This document shows, piece by piece, positions 8,813 to 19,483 of a stretch of 64,000 nucleotides of DNA. The translations under genes and the position numbers were made by a program. Source of the DNA: Nocardia arthritidis NBRC 100137 (lineage in GTDB: Bacteria > Actinomycetota > Actinomycetes > Mycobacteriales > Mycobacteriaceae). Each line of letters begins with the position of its first letter. Positions within the stretch are counted from its first letter, which is position 1. The notes below the pieces were generated by a model, which saw nothing but the letters and a program-made list of their open reading frames with translations, was not told where the DNA came from and made no database searches. Where the stretch lies: the NCBI RefSeq assembly GCF_001612765.1, contig NZ_BDBB01000001.1:124001-188000 (forward strand), written 5' to 3'.

Positions 8813-11221
8813 GTGCGGTACCGCAAACCGAAACGTTCCTACGTGCTCCCAGTTGTCACCACCCTCGCGGTAGCTGCCCCACTGGGCACGCTGACGTTCG
8901 GCGATTCGACCGACTACCGCACCACCACCAACAGCGAAGCGGCCGCCGTAACGGCCGAACTCGCCGAGGTCGCGCTCACCCACGCGCCCGATATCGTGCT
9001 GCCGCTGCGCGAACTCACCGGGTTGAGCCTGCCTGATCTGCATCTTTCCGATCTGCGCATGCTTCCGATCGCCGAGTCCATTCCGATTCCGGATGGCCCG
9101 CTACCACCGGGCCCGCAGCTAACGGAAGGAGTACGACTACCCAGCTCGAATTCCGGCCAAACCTCCGGCCCGGAATTCACTCCGAATCGTTCGCCGGAGA
9201 GCCCGAATTCCCCAGCTCAGCCCATTTCCCAAGGCAGTGTGCGCTTCATCGCGGAGCCCGGGCGGCTCCAGCCGGGCACCACTCCCGACACGCCCGCGCT
9301 GTCTCCCGGCGCCGTGACCCCCGAGCTGATGAGCCAAGTGGGGGCACAGGTGAAAGAACTCTCCAGCGACACTCCGTTCAGCATGGTCGCGCTCACCGCC
9401 CGGCAGTTGGCCGACACCGCGGCCACGATCCGGGCTCGGCAGCCCGACGGCACGTGGGGGCCCTGGTACGACGCTGAACCGGTCGACACACACCGCACCG
9501 ACCGCTCCGGCCCGGGTGCGACCGACGGCACCGAGCCGATCTATGTCGGCGATACGAACGCGGTGCAGGTCTTGGTCACTCGAAAGCAGGCGGCGGCAGG
9601 CCCGGTTCAGCCGGTGGCGCAGCCCGTACCCATCGCGGACGACGCGGCGCAACAACCCGCCCCGCGTTCCGACGACCCGGCCCAGCAGGCCGCAGACCTG
9701 ACCGCCGTGCTCATCGATCCCGGTCGGGGCGCCGCCGACGGCTCACTGCACAGCGTCGCCGCGGCGCTGCCCGGCGGCGGACCGAGCGTGATCACCCGCG
9801 CTCAGTGGGGCGCCGACGAATCCATTCGCTGCGACGAGCCGACCTACGACGACGGCCTCGGCGGCGTCACGGTGCACCACACCGCGGGCCGCAACGACTA
9901 CAGCAAGTCCGAGTCGGCCGGAATCGTCCGCGCGATCTACACCTATCACGCGAAGACGTTGGGCTGGTGCGACATCGGCTACAACGCGTTGGTCGACAAG
10001 TACGGCCAGGTCTTCGAGGGGCGCTTCGGCGGCCTGGACCGCCCGGTGCAGGGCGCGCACGCGGGTGGGTTCAACGAGAACACCTCCGGCGTCGCGCTGA
10101 TGGGCAACTACGAATCCGAGCAACCGACCGAGGCGGCGATCGAGGCGATCGGCGCCTTCGTGGGCTGGCGCGCCAAGATCGCCGGACTCGATCCCAAGGG
10201 CAATACCACGATGGTCTCCGAGGGCACCTCCTACACCCCGTACGCCCAGGGCGAGAGTGTCCAGTTGCCGGTCGTCTTCGCGCACCGCGACGTCGGCAAC
10301 ACCACCTGCCCCGGCGACGCCGCGTACGCGCTGATGGATCGGATCCGCGACATCGCCGCCGGTACGCCGGGTGCGCCCGGCGGGCAGGACAGTCGACCCC
10401 CGGCATCCGGCGAATCCGATGTGGCGAACCTCGCCGCGCTTACCACGAAGCTGCTGAACATGGTGCAGGAGAACATCATCGCCAGGCACTGGTCCCAGTC
10501 CGGCGGACCGAACGGCCCGCTCGGCGCCGTCCGCTCGGACGTACTGCCCGCCGCGCAAGGCCGGCAGTACGCGAAATTCTCCAACGGTTACGTCTACACC
10601 GCGGCCGACGGACAGGTCGTCGAGGTGCTCGGCACCATCCTGGATCGCTTCCTGCAACTCGGCGCCGACACGGGTGTCCTCGGACTCCCGCTGCAGAACG
10701 CCTACCCGGTCCCGGACGGCCTGCGCGCCGACTTCGAACGCGGCTCACTGATCCTCAACCAGCTCACCGGCATCGTCACGACTGTGTGGAAGACCTACAA
10801 CGACACCTACCGGGAGGAAACCCACCGGAACCCGATCGCGGCCCAGGTGAGCGCGCCGATTCCGCCCCACCCGCCGGCTCCGGCCGCCTCGACTCCGGGC
10901 AGCGTTCCGGGTCAGGGTGTTGCCCCGGCTCCGGCCGCCCAGGCTCCGGGCAGCGCCCGGTACCAAGACGGCGCCCAGGCTCCGGGCAATCTCCCGCTCC
11001 GAGCTGATGCCCCGGCTCCGGCTGTCCCTGCTCCCCCGCTCGCTCCCGAGGCACGGACCCCGCTCACCCAGCCTCCGGCAGAGTCGGGCGCGCCCGCCCC
11101 GATCGGTCCGTCCCAGACAGAACCACAGCAGGCGGCCACCATCCAGCCGCCGCACGGCCCGGCGCCCGCGGCCACCGACGAAGGCGAAGCCGCGTCTCCC
11201 AACCCCTCACCCGAGGACTGA
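8813..11221 (+). CDS. PGRP-type N-acetylmuramoyl-L-alanine amidase with LGFP repeats (Rv3811-like)
   Basis: 802-residue secreted amidase. GTG at 8813 is chosen because GGAG lies six bases ahead. A signal segment is followed by a ~200-residue linker, then an amidase_2/PGRP domain at about 325-520: TRAQWGADESIRCDEPTYDD, GVTVHHTAGRND (zinc His), GWCDIGYNALVDKYGQVFEG and FAHRDVGNTTCPGD (zinc His and Cys). LGFP repeats follow around 560-660 (HWSQSGGPNGPLGAV, LGLPLQNAYPVPDGLRADFE), then a Pro/Ala-rich tail of ~130 residues. It cuts the stem peptide from muramic acid. The gene order near glf matches Rv3811 of M. tuberculosis. Confidence 0.92.
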   Translation: MRYRKPKRSYVLPVVTTLAVAAPLGTLTFGDSTDYRTTTNSEAAAVTAELAEVALTHAPDIVLPLRELTGLSLPDLHLSDLRMLPIAESIPIPDGPLPPGPQLTEGVRLPSSNSGQTSGPEFTPNRSPESPNSPAQPISQGSVRFIAEPGRLQPGTTPDTPALSPGAVTPELMSQVGAQVKELSSDTPFSMVALTARQLADTAATIRARQPDGTWGPWYDAEPVDTHRTDRSGPGATDGTEPIYVGDTNAVQVLVTRKQAAAGPVQPVAQPVPIADDAAQQPAPRSDDPAQQAADLTAVLIDPGRGAADGSLHSVAAALPGGGPSVITRAQWGADESIRCDEPTYDDGLGGVTVHHTAGRNDYSKSESAGIVRAIYTYHAKTLGWCDIGYNALVDKYGQVFEGRFGGLDRPVQGAHAGGFNENTSGVALMGNYESEQPTEAAIEAIGAFVGWRAKIAGLDPKGNTTMVSEGTSYTPYAQGESVQLPVVFAHRDVGNTTCPGDAAYALMDRIRDIAAGTPGAPGGQDSRPPASGESDVANLAALTTKLLNMVQENIIARHWSQSGGPNGPLGAVRSDVLPAAQGRQYAKFSNGYVYTAADGQVVEVLGTILDRFLQLGADTGVLGLPLQNAYPVPDGLRADFERGSLILNQLTGIVTTVWKTYNDTYREETHRNPIAAQVSAPIPPHPPAPAASTPGSVPGQGVAPAPAAQAPGSARYQDGAQAPGNLPLRADAPAPAVPAPPLAPEARTPLTQPPAESGAPAPIGPSQTEPQQAATIQPPHGPAPAATDEGEAASPNPSPED

Positions 11222-11251
11222 TCGCGAACCACTCAGCAGGTCACACTGATT

Positions 11252-11279
11252 CGGAGCCCGCGCCACGGCGCGGGCTCCG
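11252..11279. terminator. Bidirectional hairpin terminator between convergent genes
   Basis: A 13-bp stem with a very short loop (CGGAGCCCGCGCC / GGCGCGGGCTCCG) between the amidase stop at 11221 and the HAD stop at 11294, which converge. Confidence 0.8.
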
Positions 11280-11293
11280 GCTGTGTACCACCG

Positions 11294-12121
11294 CTACATC
11301 CACCAGCGTTCGAGAATCCGCGCGACTCCGTCGTCGGAGTTCGATTCGGCGATCTCGTCGGCGGCGGCGATGGCCTCGGGGTGGGCGTTGCGCATCGCGA
11401 CGCCGTGACCCGCCATGGTGAGCATGGGGACGTCGTTGGGCATGTCGCCGAACGCCACGATGGTGGACTCGTCCACGCCGAGCCGCTGGGCGACCAGCGC
11501 CAGCCCGGCGGCCTTGGTGATGCCGGGCGCGGACAGTTCGATGAGCCCCTGCTCGGTCGAGTAGGTCATGTCGGCTCGCTCACCGATCAGCGGAGCGAGC
11601 ACGGTGCGCATGTCCGAGCTGCGCGCGCCGGGCAGCCGGATCAGCATCTTGATGGCGGGCGCGTCGATGACCTCCTCGCGAGCGACCGAGGTGTCGTCCG
11701 GGTTGAGCCAGGCGTGCTCGTACTGCGGCGAGCTGACGAACTGCGGGGTCACCGCGTCGTGCGCCCGCTCGCCGACGCGTTCGGCCGCCAGACCGCAGCC
11801 CGGCAACGCCCGCTCGGCGACCTCGGCGAGCCAGGCGAGCGTCGGCACGTCCAATGTCATGCTGGCCAGCACCCGGTCGGCGGCGCTGTCATAGATCACC
11901 GCACCGTTGCCGCACACGCACAGCGGGGCGTAACCCAGACCCTGCACCACGGGATCGATCCAGCGTGGCGGACGCCCCGTGGCCAGGACGAATGGCACAC
12001 CGTCGGCGATCAGGGCGCCTACCGCTGCCTTGGTCCGCGCGGTGACCCGCTCGTCGTGATCGATGAGCGTGCCGTCCACATCGGTGGCGACCATCTTCGG
12101 CTTGGGCAGGTGCAGGGGCAT
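11294..12121 (-). CDS. HAD-superfamily Cof-type sugar/nucleotide phosphatase (Rv3813c-like)
   Basis: 275 residues from ATG at 12121 (ATG at 12133 is a possible alternative). Motif I is MVATDVDGTLID with the nucleophile and acid Asp, motif II VLATGRPP, and motif IV IVAFGDMPNDVPMLTMAG; the C2B cap fills residues ~90-200. This is the Cof/YbiV branch of HAD phosphatases, which act on sugar phosphates and similar small molecules. It is the counterpart of Rv3813c near glf in mycobacteria. Substrate unknown. A ~165-bp divergent promoter region separates it from the importer operon. Confidence 0.88.
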   Translation of the reverse strand: MPLHLPKPKMVATDVDGTLIDHDERVTARTKAAVGALIADGVPFVLATGRPPRWIDPVVQGLGYAPLCVCGNGAVIYDSAADRVLASMTLDVPTLAWLAEVAERALPGCGLAAERVGERAHDAVTPQFVSSPQYEHAWLNPDDTSVAREEVIDAPAIKMLIRLPGARSSDMRTVLAPLIGERADMTYSTEQGLIELSAPGITKAAGLALVAQRLGVDESTIVAFGDMPNDVPMLTMAGHGVAMRNAHPEAIAAADEIAESNSDDGVARILERWWM

Positions 12122-12288
12122 CACCCATTCCATCCTGCCGGACGACGCCCGGACGGTCCTGCGGGCCGGTATCCGGCCGAGCCTCGGACATGCCCGGATG
12201 TCGTGTGGCACGCGCGCCGCCGACCACGTCCTTATGATCGGGGGCTAATACCGACGCTGGCCCGTCCAGCCGAAAGACCAGAGGACTG

Positions 12289-13266
12289 ATGACCGGCTTC
12301 CTGCTACGACGCGCGCTCAACTATGTCGTGCTGTTGCTGCTGGCTTCGTTCCTGACGTTCAGCCTGGCGTCACTGACGTTCCGGCCGCTGGACAGTCTCG
12401 AACAACGCAATCCGCGCCCGCCACAGGCAGTGATCGACGCCAAGGCCGAGGAGTTGCATCTCAACGACCCGATCCCACAGCGCTATATCACCTGGCTCGC
12501 GGGCATTCCGCACGGCGACTTCGGCACCACGCTGGCCGGTCAGCCGGTCAGCCGGGAACTGCCGCGGCGGGTCGCGGTGAGTCTGCGCCTGCTGATCGTC
12601 GGCTCCCTGGTCGGCACGGTGCTGGGCGTACTGATCGGCGCCGCGGGCGCGATCCGGCAGTACAAGTTCAGCGACTACTTCACCACGGTGGTGTCGCTGC
12701 TGGTCTTGAGCACGCCGGTGTTCCTGCTCGCGACCCTGCTGAAATACGGTGCGCTGGAGATCAACTCGCTCACCGGTTCGCAGATCTTCCTCTATACCGG
12801 CGAGACGTCGGCGAACAAGATCGAAGGGTTCGGGCCGCAACTGCTCGACCGCGTCCAGCACCTGATCCTGCCCACCACCGCGCTGGCCCTCGGGGCCATG
12901 GCGGGCTACAGCCGCTACCAGCGCAACGCCATGCTCGACGTGCTGCAGAGCGACTTCATCCGCACCGCCCGCGCCAAGGGCCTCACCCGGAGCAAGGCGC
13001 TGTACAAGCACGGCCTGCGCACGGCGCTGATCCCGATGGCCACGCTGTTCGCCTACAGTCTCGGCGCCCTGATCACCGGCGCGACGTTCACCGAGAAGAT
13101 CTTCGGCTGGCACGGCGTCGGCGAGTGGCTGGTCGACTCGATCAACGCCCAGGACCTGTACGTCGTGGTGACGGTGACCGCGTTCGCCGGCCTCGTCGTG
13201 CTGGTGTCGGGTCTGCTGTCCGACATCGTGTACGCGATCCTCGACCCCCGGGTGCGTGTGGGATGA
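12289..13266 (+). CDS. Oligopeptide/dipeptide ABC importer, DppB-type permease
   Basis: 325-residue integral membrane subunit. Five to six hydrophobic helices start at residue 12; the BPD_transp_1 EAA loop is RTARAKGLTRSKALYKHGLRTALIP. ATG at 12289 follows AGAGGA. First gene of a six-gene operon whose downstream members overlap by four bases. The N-terminal half contains the long periplasmic loop typical of DppB/OppB (EELHLNDPIPQRYITWL, HGDFGTT). Substrates of this branch are di- and oligopeptides or nickel chelates; the sequence does not decide. Confidence 0.92.
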   Translation: MTGFLLRRALNYVVLLLLASFLTFSLASLTFRPLDSLEQRNPRPPQAVIDAKAEELHLNDPIPQRYITWLAGIPHGDFGTTLAGQPVSRELPRRVAVSLRLLIVGSLVGTVLGVLIGAAGAIRQYKFSDYFTTVVSLLVLSTPVFLLATLLKYGALEINSLTGSQIFLYTGETSANKIEGFGPQLLDRVQHLILPTTALALGAMAGYSRYQRNAMLDVLQSDFIRTARAKGLTRSKALYKHGLRTALIPMATLFAYSLGALITGATFTEKIFGWHGVGEWLVDSINAQDLYVVVTVTAFAGLVVLVSGLLSDIVYAILDPRVRVG

Positions 13267-14183
13267 CAGAAGCCGAAATCATCGTCCAGGGCGCCCCGGA
13301 AGTCACCGCGACCGGACGGCGCAGGCTGGTCCTGCGGCGCTTTCTGCGTAACAAGCCCGCCGTCACGGGTGGCTTGATCCTCATCGCTCTGTTCGTCGCG
13401 AGCTTCGCGCTGCCGCCCTTGCTGACCTACGACTACCAGCAACTGGATTACACCGCACTGCTCAAACCGCCGAGCGCGAAACATCCGTTCGGCACCACCC
13501 AGATCGGTCAGGACGTGCTCGCGCAGACGCTGCGCGGCTTGCAGAAATCCCTGATCATCGGTCTGTGCGTGGCGCTGTTGTCCACCACGATCGCGGCCAC
13601 CGCCGGATCGCTGGCCGGATTGCTCGGCGGCTGGACCGATCGCGCGATCATGTGGCTGGTCGATCTGCTGCTGGTGGTCCCGAGTTTCATCATCATCGCG
13701 CTGTTCGCGCCGCGCACCAAAGGCAGCGGTTCCATCCTGCTGCTGATCCTCCTGCTGTCCTGCTTCGGCTGGATGATCTCGGCGCGAATCGTGCGCGGGC
13801 TGACATTGAGCCTGCGTGATCGCGAATTCGTCCGGGCCGCGCGGTACATGGGCGCGCCCACCCACACGGTGATCTTCAGTCACGTCCTGCCGAATATCGC
13901 CTCGATCCTGATCATCGACACCACCCTCACCGTCGGCTCGGCGATCATGGCCGAAACGGGGTTGAGCTTCCTCGGTTTCGGTGTGCAGCCGCCGGACGTG
14001 TCGCTCGGTTCGCTGATCGCCGCGGGAACGAAATCGGCGTTGACCTATCCCTGGCTGTTCCTGTTCGCGGGTGGTCTGCTGATCATCACTGTGCTGTGCG
14101 CCAACCTCGTCGGTGACGGCCTGCGCGACGCGTTCGATCCCGGCGCGAAGCGGGCTCGGTCGAAGAAGAAGGCGAAAGCATGA
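13263..14183 (+). CDS. Oligopeptide/dipeptide ABC importer, DppC-type permease
   Basis: 306 residues. The start ATG at 13263 overlaps the preceding stop as ATGA. The N-terminal cytoplasmic segment ([20 protein letters not shown]) and the following first helix are typical of OppC_N; the EAA loop is [21 protein letters not shown], followed by [19 protein letters not shown], a strongly conserved DppC stretch. Partner of the upstream permease. Ends in a basic Lys-rich tail and overlaps the ATPase gene by four bases. Confidence 0.92.
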   Translation: MTEAEIIVQGAPEVTATGRRRLVLRRFLRNKPAVTGGLILIALFVASFALPPLLTYDYQQLDYTALLKPPSAKHPFGTTQIGQDVLAQTLRGLQKSLIIGLCVALLSTTIAATAGSLAGLLGGWTDRAIMWLVDLLLVVPSFIIIALFAPRTKGSGSILLLILLLSCFGWMISARIVRGLTLSLRDREFVRAARYMGAPTHTVIFSHVLPNIASILIIDTTLTVGSAIMAETGLSFLGFGVQPPDVSLGSLIAAGTKSALTYPWLFLFAGGLLIITVLCANLVGDGLRDAFDPGAKRARSKKKAKA

Positions 14184-16048
14184 CGAGCGCAGGAAATACC
14201 GAGAAGACGGCCTCGACCGCGCCGCTGCTGGAGATCACCGATCTGCGGGTGTCCTTCCCCAGCGAGGAGGGCCGGATCGACGCGGTCCGTGGCGTCACCT
14301 ACACGGTGTCCGACGGCGAGGTGCTCGCCATCGTCGGCGAATCCGGCTCGGGGAAGTCGGTGTCCTCGATGGCGGTGATGGGATTGCTGCCGGAGCAGGC
14401 GCGAATCACCGGTTCCATCCGGTTCCGCGGACGCGAACTGCTCGGGCTGGGTGATCGCGAATTGTCCAGACTGCGCGGCAGTTCCATCAGCATGGTGTTC
14501 CAGGACCCGTTGTCGGCGCTCACGCCGGTGTACCGGGTGGGCGATCAGATCGCCGAAGCCCTGCTGGCGCACGGCAAGATGGGCAGGCGCGAAGCCGCGA
14601 AGCGGGCGGTGGAGCTGCTCGACCTGGTCGGCATCCCCGATCCTGAGGTGCGGGCCAAGGCGTTTCCGCACGAGTTCTCCGGTGGCCAGCGCCAGCGCGT
14701 GGTCATCGCGATGGCGATCGCGAACGATCCGGCGCTGATCATCTGCGACGAGCCCACCACCGCGCTGGACGTGACGGTGCAGAAGCAGATCTTGAATCTG
14801 CTCCGCAAGGCGCGCGACATCACCGGCGCGGGCGTCATCATGATCACCCACGACATGGGCATCGCCGCGACCCTGGCCGACCGCGTCGCCGTCATGTACG
14901 CGGGCAGGATCGTCGAGACCGCCACCGCGCCGGACCTGTTCAGCGCGCCGCGAATGCCCTACACCGTCGGTCTGCTCGGTTCGATTCCGCGCATGGACGG
15001 TCCGCCGCGGCAGCCGCTGATCCCGATCGTCGGCGCGCCGCCCGCTATGCACGCCCTGCCGCCGGGCTGCTCGTTCGCACCGCGCTGCCCGGTGGCGATC
15101 GACGAATGCAGGACTGCGGAACCCCCGCTGGAGGCCGTCGAACCCGGGCATACCGCCGCCTGCATTCGCACCGCCGAGGTCGGCGCCGACGACTTGTTCG
15201 AGGCCTACCGCCGCGAGATCGCCGAGCCGGACGCCGCGGCGGAGGTGGAGTCCGATGTGGTCTTGCGCGTCTCGGATCTGGTGAAAGTCTTCCCGATCAC
15301 CTCGGGTGTAGTACTGCGCCGCCGCACGGGGGAGGTCAGGGCGGTCGACGGCATCAGCTTCGAGGTCCGCGGCGGGCGTACCTTGGCGCTGGTCGGGGAG
15401 TCCGGCTCAGGCAAATCCACCACGCTCACGCAGATTCTGGATCTGATACCGCCGCAGTCGGGCGCCATCGAGATCATGGGCAACGATGTCGCGTCGCTGA
15501 GCAAGGCGCGCAAGCGGGAGATCCGCCGGAAGATGCAGATCGTCTTCCAGGATCCCACCGCCTCGCTGGACCCGCGCCTGCCGATCTTCGACGCGATCGC
15601 CGAGCCGTTGCGCATCGACGGGCGACCGCGGGCCGAAATCGTCCGCCGGGTCCCGCAACTGCTCGAGCAGGTCGGGTTGCGCCCGGACCATGCCGACCGC
15701 TATCCCGCCGACTTCTCCGGCGGGCAGAAACAGCGCATCAGCATCGCCCGCGCACTCGCGCTCGACCCGGAGCTGCTGGTGCTGGACGAGCCGGTCTCCT
15801 CGTTGGACGTCTCGATCCAGGCGGGCGTGCTCAACCTGTTGCGCGATCTGCAGACCGAGCGCGGGCTGTCCTACCTGTTCGTCTCGCACGACCTGTCCGT
15901 GGTGCGGAACCTGGCCCACGACATCGCCGTCATGTATCGCGGCAAGATCGTGGAATACGGCTCGGCGGAGCAGATATTCGCCGATCCGCAGCACGAGTAC
16001 ACCAGGGCGCTGATCGACGCGGTGCCGGTTCCAGCAGTCAGCCGATAG
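14180..16048 (+). CDS. Fused DppD-DppF type double ABC ATPase
   Basis: 622 residues containing two complete nucleotide-binding domains of the oligopeptide importer. First domain: [11 protein letters not shown] (Walker A), [19 protein letters not shown] (signature), [16 protein letters not shown] (Walker B), then the oligo_HPY tail with [16 protein letters not shown]. Second domain: [48 protein letters not shown]. In many bacteria these are separate genes; the fusion gives one asymmetric ATPase dimer in one chain, common in actinobacteria. Start ATG at 14180 overlaps the permease stop. Confidence 0.94.
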   Translation: MTSAGNTEKTASTAPLLEITDLRVSFPSEEGRIDAVRGVTYTVSDGEVLAIVGESGSGKSVSSMAVMGLLPEQARITGSIRFRGRELLGLGDRELSRLRGSSISMVFQDPLSALTPVYRVGDQIAEALLAHGKMGRREAAKRAVELLDLVGIPDPEVRAKAFPHEFSGGQRQRVVIAMAIANDPALIICDEPTTALDVTVQKQILNLLRKARDITGAGVIMITHDMGIAATLADRVAVMYAGRIVETATAPDLFSAPRMPYTVGLLGSIPRMDGPPRQPLIPIVGAPPAMHALPPGCSFAPRCPVAIDECRTAEPPLEAVEPGHTAACIRTAEVGADDLFEAYRREIAEPDAAAEVESDVVLRVSDLVKVFPITSGVVLRRRTGEVRAVDGISFEVRGGRTLALVGESGSGKSTTLTQILDLIPPQSGAIEIMGNDVASLSKARKREIRRKMQIVFQDPTASLDPRLPIFDAIAEPLRIDGRPRAEIVRRVPQLLEQVGLRPDHADRYPADFSGGQKQRISIARALALDPELLVLDEPVSSLDVSIQAGVLNLLRDLQTERGLSYLFVSHDLSVVRNLAHDIAVMYRGKIVEYGSAEQIFADPQHEYTRALIDAVPVPAVSR

Positions 16049-16061
16049 TCAGGAGAGCGCG

Positions 16062-17747
16062 ATGCGGATCCGTTTCGACCGAATGCGGTGGACCGCGGGC
16101 TTGGCGGCGTTCGCGCTGATCGCCGCGGGCTGCGCGAGCGGCGCCGACGATTCGGCCGCGGGACTGTCCGATGCGCTCGGCACCACCAGCGACGTCAATC
16201 CCAAGAACCGCGACGAGGTGCGCGAGGGCGGCAATCTCCGCCTGGCGGTCACCAGCTTCCCGGCGAACTGGAACACCCTGTCCAATGACGGGAACGACGG
16301 CGAGATCGCCGATATCGAGCGGCCGCTCATGCCGCGCTCGTTCGACGTCGACGCAGCGGGCAACCTCACCGTGAACAAGGATTTCTTCACCGATGTCGCG
16401 CTGACCGGCACCGATCCGCAACGGGTCACCTACACCATCAATCCCGCCGCGGTCTGGTCCGACGGCACGCCGATCACCTGGGAGGACATCGCCGCGCAAG
16501 CACACGCGCTCAGCGGGCGGGACAAGCGCTTCTTGATCGCGATCACCAATGGCTTCGAGTTCGTCGACAAGGTCGAGCGCGGTGTGGACGACAGGCAGGC
16601 GGTCCTCACCTTCAACCATCCCTACGGCGAATGGCGCGGACAGTTCGCGGGCAACTCCTCGCTTTTCCCGAAATCCGTGACGGCGAACCCGGAATCGTTC
16701 AACAAGGGACTCGTGGATCGGCTCGGCCCCAGCGCGGGCCCGTTCGTCGTCCAATCCACCGACCGCGCCCAGAGCCGGATCGTGCTCGGCCGCAATCCGA
16801 AATGGTGGGGCGAGACGCCGAAACTGGACACCATCACCTACAGCGTGCTGGATCAGGCGGCCTGGGTGGGCGCCCTGCAGAACAACGAACTCGACCTCGT
16901 CCGGCTCGCCTCGATCGATGAGGTCAAGACGGTCCGCAACACCAATGGGCTGGTGATTCGCCGCGCGCCGGGCAATCGCTGGCGTCACATCACCTTCAAC
17001 GGCGCGCCCGGCTCCATACTCGCGGATGCGCGCCTGCGCGTCGCGATCGCGAAGGCCATCGACCGGCAGGGCATCGCGACCGCGACCCAGAACGGTCTGG
17101 TCGAGAATCCGAAGCCGTTGAACAACCACATCTTCCTCCAGGGACAAGACGGATACCAGGACAATTCGGCGCCGGTGGCTTACGACCCCGACCAGGCGGC
17201 GCGGGAACTCGACGCGCTCGGCTGGAAGCTCAACGGCGACGTCCGTGAGAAGGACGGCCGCAAATTGGAAATTCGCGACGTGATGTACAACGACCCGCTG
17301 TGGGTGCAGATCGCGCAGATCATCCAGCAGAATCTGGCCCGCATCGGCGTGCGGCTGACCATCGACACCAAGCCGGGTGCCGGCTATTTCACCGACGTCA
17401 TCATTCCCGGTGATTTCGACGCCGCACAGTTCATCTTCTCCGGGGACGCCTTCGCGATGAGTTCCATCCGGCAGATCTACTACTACGACCCGAACGATCT
17501 GCAGGGCAACTACGGCCGCATCGGTTCGCCCGAGCTCAATGCCCTGATCGAGCGCACGCTGACCGAACTCGACCCGAAGAAGGCGATCGAGTCGGCCAAC
17601 GAGGTCGACCGCAAGGTCTTCGAGGAAGGACATTCCCTGCCGCTGACCCAGTCCGACGGCAGTTTCGGCGCCCGCGCGGACCTCGCCAATATCGGCTCCC
17701 CCGGTCTGGCGTCCTACGACTACACCAAGATCGGATTCGTGCAATGA
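16062..17747 (+). CDS. ABC importer substrate-binding lipoprotein, SBP_bac_5 family (copy 1)
   Basis: 561 residues, start ATG 16062 with AGGAG in front. Signal peptide with lipobox LIAAGC, so the mature protein is a lipid-anchored extracytoplasmic receptor. The family-5 core shows WSDGTPITWEDIAAQ, NPKWWGETPKLDTITYSVLD and RLRVAIAKAIDRQGIATAT. About half identical by eye to the next two genes, with blocks such as NPKPLNNHI and GWKLNGDVREKDGR almost unchanged. It delivers peptide-like ligands to the permeases encoded just upstream. Confidence 0.93.
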   Translation: MRIRFDRMRWTAGLAAFALIAAGCASGADDSAAGLSDALGTTSDVNPKNRDEVREGGNLRLAVTSFPANWNTLSNDGNDGEIADIERPLMPRSFDVDAAGNLTVNKDFFTDVALTGTDPQRVTYTINPAAVWSDGTPITWEDIAAQAHALSGRDKRFLIAITNGFEFVDKVERGVDDRQAVLTFNHPYGEWRGQFAGNSSLFPKSVTANPESFNKGLVDRLGPSAGPFVVQSTDRAQSRIVLGRNPKWWGETPKLDTITYSVLDQAAWVGALQNNELDLVRLASIDEVKTVRNTNGLVIRRAPGNRWRHITFNGAPGSILADARLRVAIAKAIDRQGIATATQNGLVENPKPLNNHIFLQGQDGYQDNSAPVAYDPDQAARELDALGWKLNGDVREKDGRKLEIRDVMYNDPLWVQIAQIIQQNLARIGVRLTIDTKPGAGYFTDVIIPGDFDAAQFIFSGDAFAMSSIRQIYYYDPNDLQGNYGRIGSPELNALIERTLTELDPKKAIESANEVDRKVFEEGHSLPLTQSDGSFGARADLANIGSPGLASYDYTKIGFVQ

Positions 17748-19444
17748 GACCACTACAGCTGACCCGGAATCGCCGGACGCAGACACGCGGCATGATCGTC
17801 CGGGCGCTCACCGTGGGCACGGCGCTCGCGCTGTTGGTCGGCTGCGGCTCGGGCGACAGCGAGGTGAAGTCGGGTTCCAACGCGCTGGGTTCGACCAACG
17901 ACATCAATCCCCAGGAGCCGAGCGCACTGCGCGACGGCGGCAACCTGCGTCTCGCCATCACGAATTTCCCCGCGACGTTCAATTCGCACCACGTCGACAG
18001 CGACTATGACCTCTCCGAGGTGGTCGACTGGACATTGCCAGGGCCGATCACCTCCAACGCCGCAGGCGAATTGTCGATCGACCACAATTTCTTCACCGAC
18101 ATCGCGCTGACCGAGACCAACCCGCAGCGAGTTGTCTACACCATCAACCCCAAGGCGGTCTGGTCCGACGGCAGCCCGATCACCTGGGAGGACCTGCGTT
18201 CCCAGGCGGAGGCGCTGAGCGGCCGCAACACGGAATACCGGGTCTCCGCGACCCAGGGCTACAGCCGGCTGGCCCGCGTCGAGCGCGGCGTCGACGACCG
18301 CCAGGCAATCGCCACCTTCGGACAGCACTACGCGGATTGGCGGGGCCTGTTCAGTCAGCTGATGCCGAAGGAATCGACCGAGACGCCGCAGGCGTTCAAC
18401 GAGCGTGACCGCAACGGGCTCGCCAAATCGGCGGGACCGTTCGTGATCACCTCCGTCGACCGGGCGCAGCAACGCATCGTGCTCAGCCGCAACCCGAAAT
18501 GGTGGGGCGAGACGCCGAAACTCGACACCGTCACCTACAGCGTGCTCGACTATTCGGCCCGTCTCAACGCCTTGCAGAACAATGAACTCGACGCCATCGA
18601 TATCTCGGGCATCGAGGAGGTCAAGTCCGCGACCAACTCACCGGGCATCATCGTGCGTCGCGCTTCGCGTCCGTCCAATTCGCACATCACGTTCAACGGA
18701 GCGCAGGGGTCGATTCTCGCGGATCCCCGCCTGCGCGTCGCAATCGCGAAGGCGATCGACCGTCAGGGCGTCGTCACGGCGCTGCAGAACGGGATCGTGG
18801 AGAATCCCAAGCCGCTGAACAACCACATCTACCTCGACGGGCAGAAGGGCTACCAGGACAACTCCGCGGTCATCGCCTACAATCCCGACGAGGCGGCCCG
18901 AATGCTGGACGAACTCGGTTGGAAGCTCAACGGCGACGTCCGCGAGAAGGACGGGCGGCAGCTGGTGATCCGGGATGTGATGTTCCAGCAGGACACCTGG
19001 GTGCAGATGGCGCAGATCATGCAGCAGAATCTGGCTCGGGTCGGGGTGAAACTCGAAATCCAGACCTTCCCCGGCAACGGCCTGTTCACCGATGTCATCG
19101 ACCCGGGCAACTTCGACATCGCTCAGTTCAGCTGGCAACGAAGCATCTTCCCGCTCGGCGCGCTGCCCCAGATCTACGCCTACGACCCAGCGAATACGCT
19201 CAGTAACAAGGGACGGATCGGGTCACCCGAACTGAACGCGCTGATCGACCAGACCATCTCCGAACTCGACCCCGAGAAGGCGATCGAGCTTGCGAACAAG
19301 GCCGACCGGATGATCTTCGAGCTGGGTCATTCGGTGCCCGTCGCGCAATCGGCCGGCAACGTAGCGGTGCGTGCGGGCCTGGCCAACTTCGGCGCCTTCG
19401 GGCTGGCTTCCACGGACTACCTCCGGGTGGGCTTCGAGAAGTGA
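17744..19444 (+). CDS. ABC importer substrate-binding lipoprotein, SBP_bac_5 family (copy 2)
   Basis: 566 residues. ATG at 17744 overlaps the stop of copy 1 (ATGA). Lipobox LLVGC after a long basic N-region. The family-5 core is the same as in copy 1 (VWSDGSPITWEDLRSQAEAL, NPKWWGETPKLDTVTYSVLD, EKDGRQLVIRDVMF), but the ligand-pocket segments differ, for example VTAL and the segment near HHVDSDYDLS. Tandem paralogues with one set of permeases suggest a widened ligand range rather than redundancy; this is inference. Confidence 0.93.
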   Translation: MRPLQLTRNRRTQTRGMIVRALTVGTALALLVGCGSGDSEVKSGSNALGSTNDINPQEPSALRDGGNLRLAITNFPATFNSHHVDSDYDLSEVVDWTLPGPITSNAAGELSIDHNFFTDIALTETNPQRVVYTINPKAVWSDGSPITWEDLRSQAEALSGRNTEYRVSATQGYSRLARVERGVDDRQAIATFGQHYADWRGLFSQLMPKESTETPQAFNERDRNGLAKSAGPFVITSVDRAQQRIVLSRNPKWWGETPKLDTVTYSVLDYSARLNALQNNELDAIDISGIEEVKSATNSPGIIVRRASRPSNSHITFNGAQGSILADPRLRVAIAKAIDRQGVVTALQNGIVENPKPLNNHIYLDGQKGYQDNSAVIAYNPDEAARMLDELGWKLNGDVREKDGRQLVIRDVMFQQDTWVQMAQIMQQNLARVGVKLEIQTFPGNGLFTDVIDPGNFDIAQFSWQRSIFPLGALPQIYAYDPANTLSNKGRIGSPELNALIDQTISELDPEKAIELANKADRMIFELGHSVPVAQSAGNVAVRAGLANFGAFGLASTDYLRVGFEK

Positions 19445-19483
19445 GGTCGTTTCCGTAGGACGCAACGAGCAGGAAGGATCACC

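Noticed and set aside
16038..17786. 582-codon minus-strand open frame
   Set aside because: Antisense shadow of the first binding lipoprotein; no motif and no ribosome binding site.
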